Position numbers and translations under genes: made by a program. From Paenisporosarcina antarctica (GTDB taxonomy: Bacteria > Bacillota > Bacilli > Bacillales_A > Planococcaceae), in contig NZ_CP038015.1 in the NCBI RefSeq assembly GCF_004367585.1, forward strand, positions 1,680,001 to 1,744,000: a DNA stretch of 64,000 nucleotides, in the 5' to 3' direction. Of this stretch, positions 28,868 to 38,277 are shown piece after piece. Below the pieces are notes generated by a model, which worked only from the letters and a program-made list of their open reading frames with translations, searched no databases and was not told the DNA's origin. Positions within the stretch are counted from its first letter, which is position 1. Each line of letters opens with the position of its first letter.

Positions 28868-28908
28868 CGAAACAAAAGCCGACCTCAAATTGCAGGCCAG
28901 CTTTTTGT
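28868..28908 (-). terminator. Terminator after ctpA
   Basis: On the minus strand AAAAGCTGGCCT pairs with AGGTCGGCTTTT (two G-T pairs, loop GCAATTTG), followed by TTTTGTTT. It separates ctpA from the GTPase gene. Confidence 0.75.
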
Positions 28909-30396
28909 TTATTTTGCAAGTACTTTTAATATTAAATCCTTAGCCTTTAATAACTGTGGATCTTCTTTTTCAATTTTCTCCCGTAAACGATCCATTAGGG
29001 CGTAAGTAGTATCACCAGTTAAGATGCCTGTTTCTTTAAGTTCTTCTTCTTTTTGCAATTGCTTTATAGCGGCCTCTGTTTGATCGTCGAATAGTCCGTC
29101 CACTTTACCAGTGTCAATACCAACAGCTGTAAGCATTTCTTCTGCTGATTTGACTTGATCTGATAATAAGCCATTTTTTATTTCTATAGAAGCATCTAAA
29201 AAAGGTAATTTAGTATAAGATGGATATTCAACTTTTACATCAGGTGCAATACCCTTTTCATGAATCCAATTACCATCTGGGGTTAACCATTTTGCAGTTG
29301 TGAATTTCATATTTGATCCGTCGGTTAATTCATTTGCGGTTTGAACCGTTCCTTTACCAAAGGTATTTATGCCAACAAGTTGTGTTCCAGCAGATTCTCT
29401 CATAGCTGCTGCAAGAATTTCTGAAGCAGAAGCACTACCCTCATCAATTAATAATGATACTGGTACTTTTACTTTAGATCCGCCCGTAGCTGAGAAGACT
29501 TCTGCATCTTTTCCTTTTTCTTTAGTTTGGAACAAAGTTTTTCCATCCTCAACAAATAAATTTGAGATATTGATGGCTGAATTTAATAATCCGCCTGGAT
29601 TTCGCCTCACATCAAGGACCATCGCTTTCATTCCGGATTCTTCCATGTCAGTAATAGCTGCAAGAAGTTCATCATACGTATTTTCAGAAAAACTTGTAAT
29701 TTGAATGTGTGCCACATTATCTTCAAGCATTTCTGCATATACCGTTTCTATTGGTATCTCATCACGGACAATAGTAATTTCCATTGGGTCGCTCTGTTCA
29801 CCACGTTGAATTGTTAAGGTTACAGATGTACCTTTTTCTCCTCGTATTAAAAGAACGGCTTCAGATGCACTCATCCCAATAATATCTTCACCATCAACTG
29901 CGGTGATACTATCATTTGTTAAAATACCAGCTTTTTCAGCAGGTGAGTTTTTGATTGGTGAAACAACTGAAATAACGCCATTACGTTCTTGTATTTCAGC
30001 ACCTATTCCCTGGAAACTTGATGAAATACTTTCTTTAAACTGTGAGGCCTCATCCTGATTCATATAATCTGAATAAGGATCTCCGAGAGAATCAATCATT
30101 CCATTAATTGCCCCATTAACTAATAATTCTTGATCAATATCTGCATAATAATCTGCTTTTAACTGGTCATACGCTTGATATAACTTTTGGAACTCTCGTC
30201 TTTCAGGTGCCCCTACTTCAACTACTTTTTCATCGCCAAATGTTAAAGCAAATATCGTTAATCCTGCGGAACTTAAGATCAAAGTAAAGATAAGCATGAT
30301 GAAAAAGAAAGGTTTCAAACGAATATATTTACCCGCGTGCGAATCTTGGTGATTATGTTCTACTTGTTGTTCAGGAGTATTTTGCTTCTCATCCAT
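28909..30396 (-). CDS. ctpA: S41 C-terminal processing protease (CtpA/CtpB type)
   Basis: About 495 aa. One N-terminal membrane anchor (about 30-52), a PDZ domain (about 110-195, QGIGAEIQERNGVISVVSPI), the S41 protease core with catalytic Ser in DEGSASASEIL and Lys in FGKGTVQ, and a C-terminal peptidoglycan-binding domain (about 420-480, GLFDDQTEAAIKQLQ). It acts outside the membrane, cleaving wall-associated or signalling proteins. ATG at 30396 with GTGGTGA is preferred over an upstream TTG. The ctpA/ctpB choice is not certain; the position near msrA and murG favours the S. aureus-type CtpA. Confidence 0.87.
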   Translation of the reverse strand: MDEKQNTPEQQVEHNHQDSHAGKYIRLKPFFFIMLIFTLILSSAGLTIFALTFGDEKVVEVGAPERREFQKLYQAYDQLKADYYADIDQELLVNGAINGMIDSLGDPYSDYMNQDEASQFKESISSSFQGIGAEIQERNGVISVVSPIKNSPAEKAGILTNDSITAVDGEDIIGMSASEAVLLIRGEKGTSVTLTIQRGEQSDPMEITIVRDEIPIETVYAEMLEDNVAHIQITSFSENTYDELLAAITDMEESGMKAMVLDVRRNPGGLLNSAINISNLFVEDGKTLFQTKEKGKDAEVFSATGGSKVKVPVSLLIDEGSASASEILAAAMRESAGTQLVGINTFGKGTVQTANELTDGSNMKFTTAKWLTPDGNWIHEKGIAPDVKVEYPSYTKLPFLDASIEIKNGLLSDQVKSAEEMLTAVGIDTGKVDGLFDDQTEAAIKQLQKEEELKETGILTGDTTYALMDRLREKIEKEDPQLLKAKDLILKVLAK

Positions 30397-30482
30397 ATCA
30401 TTCACCACTTTCAAATCGAAACCATTAGATTTAATGCTTCAATGTTTATGTATAGTTTATCAGGTAAGACGCATATACGGGA

Positions 30483-30522
30483 AGAAAAAGGCTGTCAAGA
30501 AAATATCTGACAGCCTTTTCTG
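30483..30522 (-). terminator. Terminator of deoD
   Basis: AAAAAGGCTGTCA pairs with TGACAGCCTTTT; on the minus strand the stem is followed by a T run (TTTTTCTT). It starts right at the deoD stop. Confidence 0.85.
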
Positions 30523-30523
30523 A

Positions 30524-31228
30524 TTACTCTTGAATAGCCGCTTCTAATGCTACTTCAATCATTTCGTTAAATGTCAATTGACGCTCTTCTGAAGTTGTAA
30601 CTTCACCAGTCAATAAGTGATCACTTACCGTTAATATAGAAAGTGCTTGACGACCGAATTTAGCAGCTAATGTATAAAGTGCTGAAGATTCCATTTCAAG
30701 CGCTAGGATTCCATATTGAGCCCATTTTTCATGCTCTGCATGCTCATTGTAGAATACATCTTCTGTAAATACATTACCTACCTTAAGATTTAAGCCTTTT
30801 TCAATTCCTGCATTATATGCTTTTAATAATAAGTCAAAATCTGCAGTAGGTGCAAAGTTTATGCCGCTGAAAATGATTTCATTCATTTTCGAGTCAGTTG
30901 AAGCAGTTTGTGCAAGAATAACGTCGCGTACTTTCACGTCTTTGTGAATTGATCCACATGTACCTACGCGGATTAATTTTTGAACATCATATTCAGCCAT
31001 TAATTCCGTAATGTATATAGAGATAGATGGAACACCCATTCCTGTTCCTTGAACTGAAATACGTTTTCCTTTGTAAGTACCAGTATATCCAAACATGTTA
31101 CGAACTTCATTGTATTGAACAACGTCTTCTAAAAACGTTTCTGCAATGTATTTTGCACGTAATGGATCTCCTGGTAGTAAAATCGTATCGGCGATATCGC
31201 CTTTTTTAGCATTAATATGAACACTCAT
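30524..31228 (-). CDS. deoD: Purine nucleoside phosphorylase, DeoD type
   Basis: A 234-aa hexameric-type phosphorylase that splits purine (deoxy)nucleosides with phosphate. Seen motifs: the phosphate-binding [10 protein letters not shown] near residue 20, the [12 protein letters not shown] signature at about 62, RVGTCGS at about 87, [11 protein letters not shown] near 180, and catalytic Asp in [10 protein letters not shown]. Full length. Monocistronic with a good promoter at 31263-31291. Confidence 0.96.
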   Translation of the reverse strand: MSVHINAKKGDIADTILLPGDPLRAKYIAETFLEDVVQYNEVRNMFGYTGTYKGKRISVQGTGMGVPSISIYITELMAEYDVQKLIRVGTCGSIHKDVKVRDVILAQTASTDSKMNEIIFSGINFAPTADFDLLLKAYNAGIEKGLNLKVGNVFTEDVFYNEHAEHEKWAQYGILALEMESSALYTLAAKFGRQALSILTVSDHLLTGEVTTSEERQLTFNEMIEVALEAAIQE

Positions 31229-31262
31229 TTTTTTACCCTCACTTTATAGACATTTCCGTACT

Positions 31263-31291
31263 ATCATACTGTTTTTCAAGTCTAGATGCAA
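31263..31291 (-). promoter_or_regulatory. deoD sigma-A promoter
   Basis: On the minus strand TTGCAT and TATGAT are separated by exactly 17 bp and lie 35 nt before the deoD ATG. Confidence 0.65.
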
Positions 31292-31388
31292 ATGAAGTTA
31301 CGTATTACTCGAATTTATCCACGGTATTCTTCACGTAATCAAGTATTTGTTCCGATTTTTACAGAGTTACAAATGAATTAATTTCTTT

Positions 31389-31619
31389 CTACGATTGAAA
31401 AGCTATATTTGTTTCATATAGCAACCACATTTCATCAAAAATAATTGCGGATATATCTGAATGAGCCAATTCTTCAATATACCTAGATATTTCTTCAAAA
31501 TCTTTTGATTGCTTAGGAAAAGTTAAATCATAAAACATTGCTTCTGCAAACACGGCTTTACCATCTGATTTTTTACCACCCCTAAAAGTAAGGGCATATT
31601 TATAGAATGATTGATTCAT
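31389..31619 (-). CDS. yozE: YozE-family (UPF0346) small protein
   Basis: A 76-aa protein of the YozE SAM-like-fold family: SFYKYALTFRGG at the N-terminus, DLTFPKQSKDFEEISRYIE in the middle and FDEMWLLYE at the end match the family layout. Function unknown. ATG at 31619 has ATGGAGG 6 nt upstream; an in-frame upstream ATG overlaps that site and is less likely. Confidence 0.85.
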   Translation of the reverse strand: MNQSFYKYALTFRGGKKSDGKAVFAEAMFYDLTFPKQSKDFEEISRYIEELAHSDISAIIFDEMWLLYETNIAFQS

Positions 31620-31693
31620 ATTATCCTCCATTTTTTATTTTTGTCTACTATATATATACATGATTTTGATCCTCATGTACAAAAACAATACAA

Positions 31694-31736
31694 AAAATAA
31701 AAAGCTAAACTCTAAAAAGAGTTTTGCCTTTTATTT
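31694..31736 (-). terminator. Terminator of msrA-msrB
   Basis: On the minus strand AAAGGCAAAACTC folds with GAGTTTAGCTTTTT, followed by an AT tail; it overlaps the msrB stop. Confidence 0.65.
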
Positions 31737-32157
31737 AGAAGTGTGAAACGTATTCACTATATCCTTCTTCTTCTAATTTTTCTTTAGGAATAAATTTTAA
31801 AGCGGCTGAATTAATGCAATAACGCAATCCTTCTGGACCAGGACCGTCTGGAAATACATGACCTAAATGTGAGTTGGCTGTTTTACTTCTTACCTCTGTT
31901 CTTCTCATACCTAGAGAATAGTCAGAAAACTCCGTCACTTCAGGTCCAGCTATTGGCTTACTAAAGCTTGGCCATCCACAGCCTGCATCGTATTTATCTT
32001 TTGAACTGAATAAAGCTTTGCCTGAAACAATATCAACGTAAATACCTTCATTAAAATTCTGATCATATTCATTACGATGAGGTGGTTCCGTTCCATTTTC
32101 TTGAGTCACATGATATTGCATAGATGTTAGACTATTTCTTAAGTCTTTTTTTGTCAT
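31735..32157 (-). CDS. msrB: Peptide-methionine (R)-S-oxide reductase
   Basis: A 140-aa MsrB that reduces methionine-R-sulfoxide in proteins. Catalytic Cys113 is in [10 protein letters not shown] and the resolving Cys60 in CGWPSF. The paired CxxC zinc motifs of some MsrB are absent, so this is the metal-free form. It starts 2 nt after msrA and is co-transcribed with it. Confidence 0.96.
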   Translation of the reverse strand: MTKKDLRNSLTSMQYHVTQENGTEPPHRNEYDQNFNEGIYVDIVSGKALFSSKDKYDAGCGWPSFSKPIAGPEVTEFSDYSLGMRRTEVRSKTANSHLGHVFPDGPGPEGLRYCINSAALKFIPKEKLEEEGYSEYVSHF

Positions 32158-32159
32158 AT

Positions 32160-32684
32160 TCAGTCACCCCACATTTTTTGTTTGAATCCAGCTCTGCCTG
32201 AACCGACTTGATAATTGTCATAGTGTGCTGGATTTTTTTTGTAATAATCTTGATGGTATTTTTCTGCTGGATAGAATGGTTTTGCTTCTATAATTGATGT
32301 AACAATTGGTTTTGAAAATTTCCCGCTAGCTTGCAATTCATTTTTTGCTGTTTCAGCAATTTCTCTTTGTGCTTCACTATGATAAAAGATGGCAGTTTCA
32401 TAAGAAGAACCTCTATCAAAGAATTGCCCACCTGCATCAGTAGGGTCAATTTGCATCCAAAATAGTCGTACGATTTGTTCATATGGAAAGATGCTAGCAT
32501 CAAATGTAATTTGGACTGCTTCTTTATGACCTGTTAAATTGGTGCATACTTGTTCGTATGTTGGATTTACCATATCTCCACCTGTGTATCCTGAAATAAC
32601 AGAATGAATACCTTCATAAGAATCAAATGGTTTAACCATGCACCAAAAACATCCTCCTGCAAAAGTTGCTTTTTCTAAGTTCAT
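32160..32684 (-). CDS. msrA: Peptide-methionine (S)-S-oxide reductase
   Basis: A 174-aa MsrA that reduces methionine-S-sulfoxide. Catalytic Cys12 lies in the AGGCFWC signature; the substrate-binding [18 protein letters not shown] segment follows. ATG with AAAGGAGG 8 nt upstream. It is read after the ypmS gene with a 14-nt gap, so ypmR-ypmS-msrA-msrB may form one transcript. Confidence 0.96.
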   Translation of the reverse strand: MNLEKATFAGGCFWCMVKPFDSYEGIHSVISGYTGGDMVNPTYEQVCTNLTGHKEAVQITFDASIFPYEQIVRLFWMQIDPTDAGGQFFDRGSSYETAIFYHSEAQREIAETAKNELQASGKFSKPIVTSIIEAKPFYPAEKYHQDYYKKNPAHYDNYQVGSGRAGFKQKMWGD

Positions 32685-32698
32685 ATATACGACCTCCT

Positions 32699-33271
32699 TT
32701 AATTATATGGAATAAGAATTTCAAGTGTAATTTCATCTTGTTCCAAATTAAATTCTTTAGCCCTAACTTCGACATCTGATTTCATAGGTATGCGCGATAA
32801 ATCGATATAAACATCCTCTTCATCAGGGCGCACTATCATCCATTCAGGTAAAGCAACGGAATCTTTTAGCAATTTTAACACGGTTTTGGGTGGGATATCT
32901 AATTTGCCGACTTCAACACCCGTTTGAAGCAATCTCAAGTTTCCATCTGGCTCAACAATAGGATCGAATTTCATAATTACTGGTAGATTAATCGAAAAAA
33001 TTGTGAGTTCTGTTGTTAATAGGATTTGATTCTCGACGCTTATTTTTACAGGTAAAGGTTGCGTTTTTAATGCATCCCTTATGTAGGTGTTTGCAATGCC
33101 TTCAAAATTTTCCTTGGTGGTCTTAAGCGTAAAAACATTCCCTTCGGAAGTTGCTATTGGCTCAGACATGTCTGTTTTTGCTGGAGGAGAACTAACCCAG
33201 AGAACAAACATGACTATTACGGTAGATAATAGCGCGATTAGTAGGAAAAATGCAACTTTCCAACGGTTCAT
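32699..33271 (-). CDS. ypmS: YpmS-family membrane-anchored protein (DUF2140)
   Basis: A 190-aa protein with one N-terminal membrane anchor (about 7-27) and an extracytoplasmic beta-rich domain. The C-terminal part (KFDPIVEPDGNLRLLQ, VGKLDIPPKTVLKLLK) matches YpmS as I recall it. Function unknown; it pairs with the lipoprotein YpmR in many Bacillales. Confidence 0.8.
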   Translation of the reverse strand: MNRWKVAFFLLIALLSTVIVMFVLWVSSPPAKTDMSEPIATSEGNVFTLKTTKENFEGIANTYIRDALKTQPLPVKISVENQILLTTELTIFSINLPVIMKFDPIVEPDGNLRLLQTGVEVGKLDIPPKTVLKLLKDSVALPEWMIVRPDEEDVYIDLSRIPMKSDVEVRAKEFNLEQDEITLEILIPYN

Positions 33272-33298
33272 AAAATATTCAACTCCTTAAAAGTCCAT

Positions 33299-34105
33299 TT
33301 ATCCATTTGATACTTGTTTTAACCCACAAGTTTTTAGGGATTTTAGAATGCGATCAGTCATTTGTTCATAGCCTTTACTATTTGGGTGGAAAAAATCCGT
33401 ATGATAAACCATATTTGAGTTTGAATTAAATAAATCATCGACTGGAACAAAACATGCATTAATGTCACTATAAGCAAAATTACTAATTGCTTGATTCCAG
33501 TTAATTAATATTTGGTCAAACTCATTGTCCTCATCCGTAACAATTGAAAATGGGTTATATAAACCTACTAAGATAATTGATGCATCTGGATTGAGTATAC
33601 GAATTTCCTTTAATATATCTTCGTAGCGTTTTGTAAATTTAATTAACTCTTTCTCAAATGCAACGACGCGTAATCGAAATATATCTTGTTTCACAATACG
33701 CATAATATCATTTCCACCGATTGTCATAACAATGATATCCGCTTTTTTAATAGTATTATCTATCTTCCCAGATTTAAGTTGAGTTAAAAGTTGATCACTT
33801 CGTCTCCCTCGCTTGGCTTCGTTCTGTACCTCAATGTCAAGAACACCTTCGAAATCCGCCAATTCAATTGCTAATCTACTTAAGTAACCACCCATTTTAC
33901 GTTCATCTCCAACACCTTGTGTTAATGAATCTCCTATTCCAACAAGCGTTTTATTTTCTGGTATAAACATTTCATTTATTTTAAAATTTTCCATTTCAAG
34001 AAACTGGCGAGCTGTAAAATCTGCTGTTGCCCCTGGTTGATCAAATTGACATCCTGTCAAGATGAATAGACTCACCAAGAAGACAAGTATCAATCTTTTT
34101 TTCAT
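33299..34105 (-). CDS. ypmR: YpmR-type SGNH/GDSL lipase-like lipoprotein
   Basis: A 268-aa lipoprotein: lipobox LTGC with Cys19 as the lipidation site. SGNH hydrolase blocks are present: GIGDSLTQGVGD (catalytic Ser and block I), GGND (block III) and HTDFFHPNSKGY, giving the Asp-x-x-His pair of block V. It probably deacylates or deacetylates an envelope substrate. First gene of the ypmR-ypmS unit. Confidence 0.87.
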   Translation of the reverse strand: MKKRLILVFLVSLFILTGCQFDQPGATADFTARQFLEMENFKINEMFIPENKTLVGIGDSLTQGVGDERKMGGYLSRLAIELADFEGVLDIEVQNEAKRGRRSDQLLTQLKSGKIDNTIKKADIIVMTIGGNDIMRIVKQDIFRLRVVAFEKELIKFTKRYEDILKEIRILNPDASIILVGLYNPFSIVTDEDNEFDQILINWNQAISNFAYSDINACFVPVDDLFNSNSNMVYHTDFFHPNSKGYEQMTDRILKSLKTCGLKQVSNG

Positions 34106-34589
34106 TATTTTCTCTCCTTCTCTTTAGTTAAGCGAGAATCTTGTTTGTTTACAAGTATTCAAGGATTGCTGCATCTTGTTAAAATTATGCGTGCTGTAAC
34201 TTAAATTAATTAATCATATGATTTAAAACACGATTCATTCAGTTGAACAACCGAAATATTAATAACCACTTTGCAGACTCTAAAATTGCATTCATAGTTA
34301 ATTTGAAATTAATTTTATCCTAATTCACAAAAAATTACTGCCATTACATTACGGGTAAAGAACTTTTTCAAATGACAGTTTGTCAAATAAATAAATCCGC
34401 TTTAAAGTCTACTTTATTAACATATGTTATACCATCAACTTCAATCGTTAATGGCATAGCAAGAATCGAATATTTCGTTTTTAGTTATAAAATTGGCTAC
34501 TGTAAAAATTGGTCGAGCCTCTAGTCTGTACTTTATTATAAAAACTGCTTAAGGTTTTGAGAACTAAAGTAGTATTATAGGTAATCAAT
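34106..34589. other. Gene-free stretch between ypmR and the dfrA terminator
   Basis: About 480 bp with no supported gene. A 24-codon minus-strand frame (34383-34457) reads MPLTIEVDGITYVNKVDF before a stop and may be the remains of a longer gene. The ypmR promoter should lie at the left end but I could not pick one hexamer pair with confidence. Confidence 0.35.
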
Positions 34590-34629
34590 CTAAAACCCAA
34601 ATGCTATATTTTTAGCATTTGGGTTTTAG
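34590..34629 (-). terminator. Long hairpin downstream of thyA-dfrA
   Basis: A perfect 17-bp inverted repeat (CTAAAACCCAAATGCTA and its complement, six-base loop) lies 61 nt after the dfrA stop. The trailing T run is inside the stem foot, so it is a terminator of ordinary to moderate strength. Confidence 0.65.
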
Positions 34630-34689
34630 TTAGAGTAATAGTTCGATTCAGCCGTTAACATTCTTTGAATAATAATACATTTGTACATC

Positions 34690-35187
34690 TTAACGTTTTG
34701 TAAGAAGTTTTACTCTTCGTTTATAGATGAGATATGCGTAATGAATTCCGGTGTCAGTGATCATGGTGTCTGATGTAGAAGTGATTTCCCAATTATCATA
34801 CGGTGGAAAATACGTGTCTCCCTCATAATCCTGTTGAATGAGCGTAACGTAAATAAGATCAGCATAGGGTAAGACTTCTTTAAAAATTTGTTCCCCACCA
34901 ATAATCATGACTTCTTCATGGTGTTTTTTTGCAATTTTAATTGCTTCTTTAATAGAATGAACAACTGTAACCCCTTGATGCTCATACTCAGGGTTTCGTG
35001 TAATGACAATGTTTAAACGGCCAGGAAGTGGCCGACCAATTGATTCAAATGTGTTACGTCCCATAACGATCGCTTTCCCCATTGTTTTCTCTTTAAAATA
35101 AGCAAGTTCATTTGGAATATGCCACGGCATTTTATTATCCTTACCAATAACACGATTAAGATCATGGGCTACTATTAGTGAAATCAT
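34690..35187 (-). CDS. dfrA: Dihydrofolate reductase
   Basis: A 165-aa NADPH-dependent enzyme regenerating tetrahydrofolate. Typical blocks: MISLIVAHDLNRVIGKDN (substrate loop), MPWHIPNELAYFKE with the WHIP(N/E) site, GRNTFESIGRPLPGR (cofactor), and IGGEQIFKE. Asn replaces the more usual Glu/Asp near 'P-N-E-L', with the acidic residue at the next position. It follows thyA by 17 nt in the classic thyA-dfrA pair. Confidence 0.95.
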   Translation of the reverse strand: MISLIVAHDLNRVIGKDNKMPWHIPNELAYFKEKTMGKAIVMGRNTFESIGRPLPGRLNIVITRNPEYEHQGVTVVHSIKEAIKIAKKHHEEVMIIGGEQIFKEVLPYADLIYVTLIQQDYEGDTYFPPYDNWEITSTSDTMITDTGIHYAYLIYKRRVKLLTKR

Positions 35188-35204
35188 GATGATATACCTA
35201 CTTT

Positions 35205-36149
35205 CTATACTGCAATTGGCGCTTTAATTCGAGGATGTGGATCGTAACCTTCTATTGTAATATCATTTGTTTCCAAATCAAATATGGACTCTTTATCATT
35301 TGAAATCGTAAGTGTTGGTAGTTCTCGAGGTTGTCGTGAAAGTTGCTCATGTACTTGATCCATATGGTTTGAATAGATATGCGCGTCTCCTAGAGTATGT
35401 ACAAAGTCACCAACTTCTAGATTACATTCTTTCGCAATTAAATGAGTTAATAAAGCGTAAGAAGCAATATTAAATGGAACACCGAGAAATACATCTGCAC
35501 TACGTTGGTATAATTGACAAGATAATTTTCCATCTGCTACATAAAACTGGAAAAATGTATGACAAGGAGGAAGCGCCATTTGATCTACTTCAGAGGGGTT
35601 CCAGGCGGTGACAATATGTCTTCTTGAGTCAGGGTTATTTTTAATCGATTTAATAACATTTTTCAACTGATCAATAGTCTGCCCATTAGTTGAAGGCCAA
35701 GAACGCCACTGACGACCGTAAACTGGTCCTAAATCTCCATATTTATTCGCAAAATCGTCATCTGATAAGATTTTTTTTCTGAAAATATTCATTTGTTCAT
35801 CCAGAATTTGTTTGAATTCCTCTTCTTGTGCAGCACGCAAGCCAAAATCATTCATATCTGGTCCATTATAATCTTCACTTTTTACCCATTTTTCAAATGC
35901 CCATTCATCCCATATGTGATTTCGCTCGGCAATTAAAGTTTTAACATTTGTGTCACCTTTAATAAACCATAGCAATTCAGATGTAATAAGGCGCATCGCC
36001 GTCTTTTTTGTGGTCACTAAAGGAAATCCTTTGGTTAAATCAAATCTTAATTGATGTCCGAAAATACTTTTCGTTCCAGTTCCTGTACGGTCATCTTTCA
36101 CCGCTCCATCTGCTAATATAGTTTTACATAGTTGTAAGTATTGTTCCAT
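35205..36149 (-). CDS. thyA: Thymidylate synthase
   Basis: A 314-aa ThyA converting dUMP to dTMP with methylene-tetrahydrofolate. Catalytic Cys in [12 protein letters not shown], phosphate-binding [10 protein letters not shown], and the C-terminal IKAPIAV closing the active site are intact. Its product dihydrofolate is recycled by DfrA encoded next. ATG with AGGAGG 8 nt upstream. Confidence 0.97.
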   Translation of the reverse strand: MEQYLQLCKTILADGAVKDDRTGTGTKSIFGHQLRFDLTKGFPLVTTKKTAMRLITSELLWFIKGDTNVKTLIAERNHIWDEWAFEKWVKSEDYNGPDMNDFGLRAAQEEEFKQILDEQMNIFRKKILSDDDFANKYGDLGPVYGRQWRSWPSTNGQTIDQLKNVIKSIKNNPDSRRHIVTAWNPSEVDQMALPPCHTFFQFYVADGKLSCQLYQRSADVFLGVPFNIASYALLTHLIAKECNLEVGDFVHTLGDAHIYSNHMDQVHEQLSRQPRELPTLTISNDKESIFDLETNDITIEGYDPHPRIKAPIAV

Positions 36150-36174
36150 ATGTATGTCCTCCTATGAAAATAAA

Positions 36175-36216
36175 TGTGAAAAAGCCTTTTTCAATTGTAA
36201 CTTGAAAAAGGCTTTA
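36175..36216 (-). terminator. Terminator of ypjP
   Basis: A perfect 14-bp stem AAAGCCTTTTTCAA / TTGAAAAAGGCTTT, loop of seven, followed on the minus strand by TTTTTCAC. It lies between ypjP and thyA, so thyA has its own promoter or depends on read-through. Confidence 0.8.
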
Positions 36217-36226
36217 GGTGTTAGTG

Positions 36227-36805
36227 TTAAGATAACCACTTTGGTGGCATATTCTTTGACCAATAAATATCACCTAATTTATAGTGTTTGGCAAATTGAT
36301 CTGAAGCCGTGTGGTAATGAAAATTAAAGAAATAACCATCTTGAGGCTTGAGGTCCGTTCTTACATGGAAACGAATAACATCTGATCCGGTAGCCGTTTC
36401 AATAATATGAAAAATTTTTTCACTACGATCACCCGATGGATTTTCACTTATAGCTAATGATTTAAGAGCAGCCTTGTCCATATCAAGTAATGTAAATTCA
36501 ATTGCTTCTTGAATTTTCGGGAAAATATATGTATCAAACTCATTTGTAATAACTGGACCAATGCGTGATCCGAATTTTTGTAATGACAGTTCTTTTGCTT
36601 GGCTAATGGCATCTTCAATAAAATTAGAAGGTTGTTCATCGGACCATTCTACCTCATATGTATAATCTGGATTGTGAGAAGAAATCGATTTTTGGTCAGC
36701 TTTATCATCTAGTAAGTTTTCCCATATAATATGGTTTGGAGAAATTACACCAAATGTTAAGAGAGCCACTGAGATGACTAACGTTTTCTGAATCCAACTT
36801 TTCAT
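36227..36805 (-). CDS. ypjP: YpjP-like secreted/anchored protein
   Basis: A 192-aa protein with an N-terminal signal or anchor segment (about 8-24), then a mixed domain ending in YFFNFHYHTASDQFAKHYKLGDIYWSKN. I recall the same arrangement (ypjP next to thyB-dfrA) in B. subtilis. Function unknown. ATG with TAGGTGA upstream. Confidence 0.7.
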   Translation of the reverse strand: MKSWIQKTLVISVALLTFGVISPNHIIWENLLDDKADQKSISSHNPDYTYEVEWSDEQPSNFIEDAISQAKELSLQKFGSRIGPVITNEFDTYIFPKIQEAIEFTLLDMDKAALKSLAISENPSGDRSEKIFHIIETATGSDVIRFHVRTDLKPQDGYFFNFHYHTASDQFAKHYKLGDIYWSKNMPPKWLS

Positions 36806-36953
36806 AAACTATCACCTACTAGTTTCACATTTTTTTACAAGCTTTCATATAGTAGTACGATTTTATTAGCTAAAGGTTTCATCTTTAATGTATTCATTGT
36901 ACAATAATATGTAGAAACATACATCTTCGTTTTTAAGTAGGAGGAATTATATA

Positions 36954-37031
36954 GTGGATATGCATTTAGTTATTGGAATTGGGTTCTTACTATTACTTGG
37001 TTATTTGACTTCTTTAAACTTTACACACTGA
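36954..37031 (+). CDS. Candidate 25-aa single-span membrane peptide
   Basis: Starts GTG (or ATG two codons later) after a strong AGGAGG site and reads MDMHLVIGIGFLLLLGYLTSL.. to a TGA, followed at once by a terminator hairpin. Nearly all residues form one membrane helix. The strong ribosome binding site and the terminator argue that it is expressed, though no homologue comes to mind. Confidence 0.5.
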   Translation: MDMHLVIGIGFLLLLGYLTSLNFTH

Positions 37032-37036
37032 ATATG

Positions 37037-37072
37037 AAAAGCTGCCCATCAATTATTGAGGGCAGCTTTTTC
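37037..37072. terminator. Bidirectional terminator
   Basis: AAAAGCTGCCC pairs with GGGCAGCTTTTT around a 12-base loop. It serves the 25-aa gene on the plus strand and the methyltransferase on the minus strand, whose stop codon lies in the loop. Confidence 0.85.
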
Positions 37073-37843
37073 TATGAATCCATAATGGAATTTAGTATTG
37101 GGTCGAATAATTTGATTGAATCCAAACTCTTTAAACCAAGAAGACCGAAAATGAGCTTTTAATACGACACGCTTTTTTGCAACTCGTAAGGCCTCATGTA
37201 TCCATTCAGAACTTAATGATTCTCGTACCCCTAGAGATCGCAGTGGTCCAATAGAGTCTGACTCTTTAATTAAAGTTTCGAACATTGGATCCATATAGAT
37301 AACATCAAAAGAATTCTCGTCTAATTGCTTCAAATACGAAAGAGCGTCAGAAGAAATAATTTGAATTTGATTCATTAATGATTCAAATTCAACATAATCT
37401 GTTCTTCCTTTATGAAAAGCTTCCTGTAAAATAAAGGCCAGCACTGGATTTGCTTCGCATCCTTTTATATACCCCGTATCACCAATTGCAAAGGCGGCAA
37501 CTAAACTATCCGAACCAAAACCAAGCGTACAGTCTAGGAATGAATCACCTGCTTGTAATTGGCAAACTTCAAGTAGAGGATCTCTTTCCCCCCTCGCTAA
37601 ACGCTTTAAACGAAACTTCGCTGAACTTGGATGAAAAAAGAAAGGTTCTGATGAATTTAATCCATGGCACTCCCATCGACTCTTCGTTGCAACTAAAACA
37701 TCACTTTGAAAATGTTGTTGTAATTGTATTATGTTCCTTTTCTGACGGTCAACGTAAGACAAGCCTAATTGAGTTGCTGCATTTTGAGCAAGTTGCTTTG
37801 TATATTCAGTTCTTCGTCCAGCAGTTGTGACAATGGTTTTCAC
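37049..37843 (-). CDS. Class I SAM-dependent methyltransferase, RsmJ-like
   Basis: A 264-aa protein with a Rossmann methyltransferase core (LDCTLGFGSDSLVAAFAIGD, motif I) and VIYMDPMFET in place of the N/DPPY-type catalytic motif, as in RsmJ (16S rRNA m2G1516) relatives. The N-terminal TTAGRRTEYTKQLAQNAATQLGL is shared with Bacillales YpiP-like proteins. Target is inferred only. Start GTG overlaps the bacilliredoxin stop by 4 bp. Confidence 0.75.
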   Translation of the reverse strand: MKTIVTTAGRRTEYTKQLAQNAATQLGLSYVDRQKRNIIQLQQHFQSDVLVATKSRWECHGLNSSEPFFFHPSSAKFRLKRLARGERDPLLEVCQLQAGDSFLDCTLGFGSDSLVAAFAIGDTGYIKGCEANPVLAFILQEAFHKGRTDYVEFESLMNQIQIISSDALSYLKQLDENSFDVIYMDPMFETLIKESDSIGPLRSLGVRESLSSEWIHEALRVAKKRVVLKAHFRSSWFKEFGFNQIIRPNTKFHYGFIEKAALNN

Positions 37844-38277
37844 GAAGCGGTAACTTGATTAAGTACCGTAACTAAATGTTCTTTTATATGTTCCATTGAA
37901 AACCCTTCAATTTGTTCACGAGGTATGAAATATGCTAGCTTGCCATCTTTCACAATCGCAATTGAAGGAGAGCTTGGTGGTACTTCTTCGAAGAATGCAC
38001 GCATTTGATAAGTTGCTTCTTGATCTTGACCTGCAAAGACAGTCACTATATGTTCAGGTTTGTTCGTCACTTCAGTCAGTGCTTGAGCAACAGCAGGACG
38101 TGCTAAACCAGCTGCACAACCACAAACGGAATTAATCATAATTAAGGAAGTACCTGTAGCTTGTGTCATATGTTCGCTAACCATTTCCGCATTAGTTAAT
38201 TCTTTAAAACCAACACTTACAAGCTCTGCTCTCATTGGTTTTACTATTTCTTTCATGTACTCATCGTAAGCATTCAT
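37840..38277 (-). CDS. brxA: BrxA/BrxB-family bacilliredoxin
   Basis: A 145-aa thioredoxin-fold protein with the CGC active site (Cys52-Gly-Cys54, in NSVCGCAAG). Bacilliredoxins remove bacillithiol from protein thiols after oxidative stress. The N-terminal NAYDEYMKEIVKPMR and SSPSIAI.KDGK segments fit the YphP (BrxA) subgroup better than YqiW, from memory. It is translationally coupled to the methyltransferase. ATG with GAGGGA upstream. Confidence 0.88.
   Translation of the reverse strand: MNAYDEYMKEIVKPMRAELVSVGFKELTNAEMVSEHMTQATGTSLIMINSVCGCAAGLARPAVAQALTEVTNKPEHIVTVFAGQDQEATYQMRAFFEEVPPSSPSIAIVKDGKLAYFIPREQIEGFSMEHIKEHLVTVLNQVTAS

Noticed and set aside
32288-32503. Second frame inside msrA
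   Set aside because: Fully contained in msrA in another frame and without a ribosome binding site.
34383-34457. 24-codon minus-strand frame as a gene
   Set aside because: No ribosome binding site and too short; listed only as a possible remnant.
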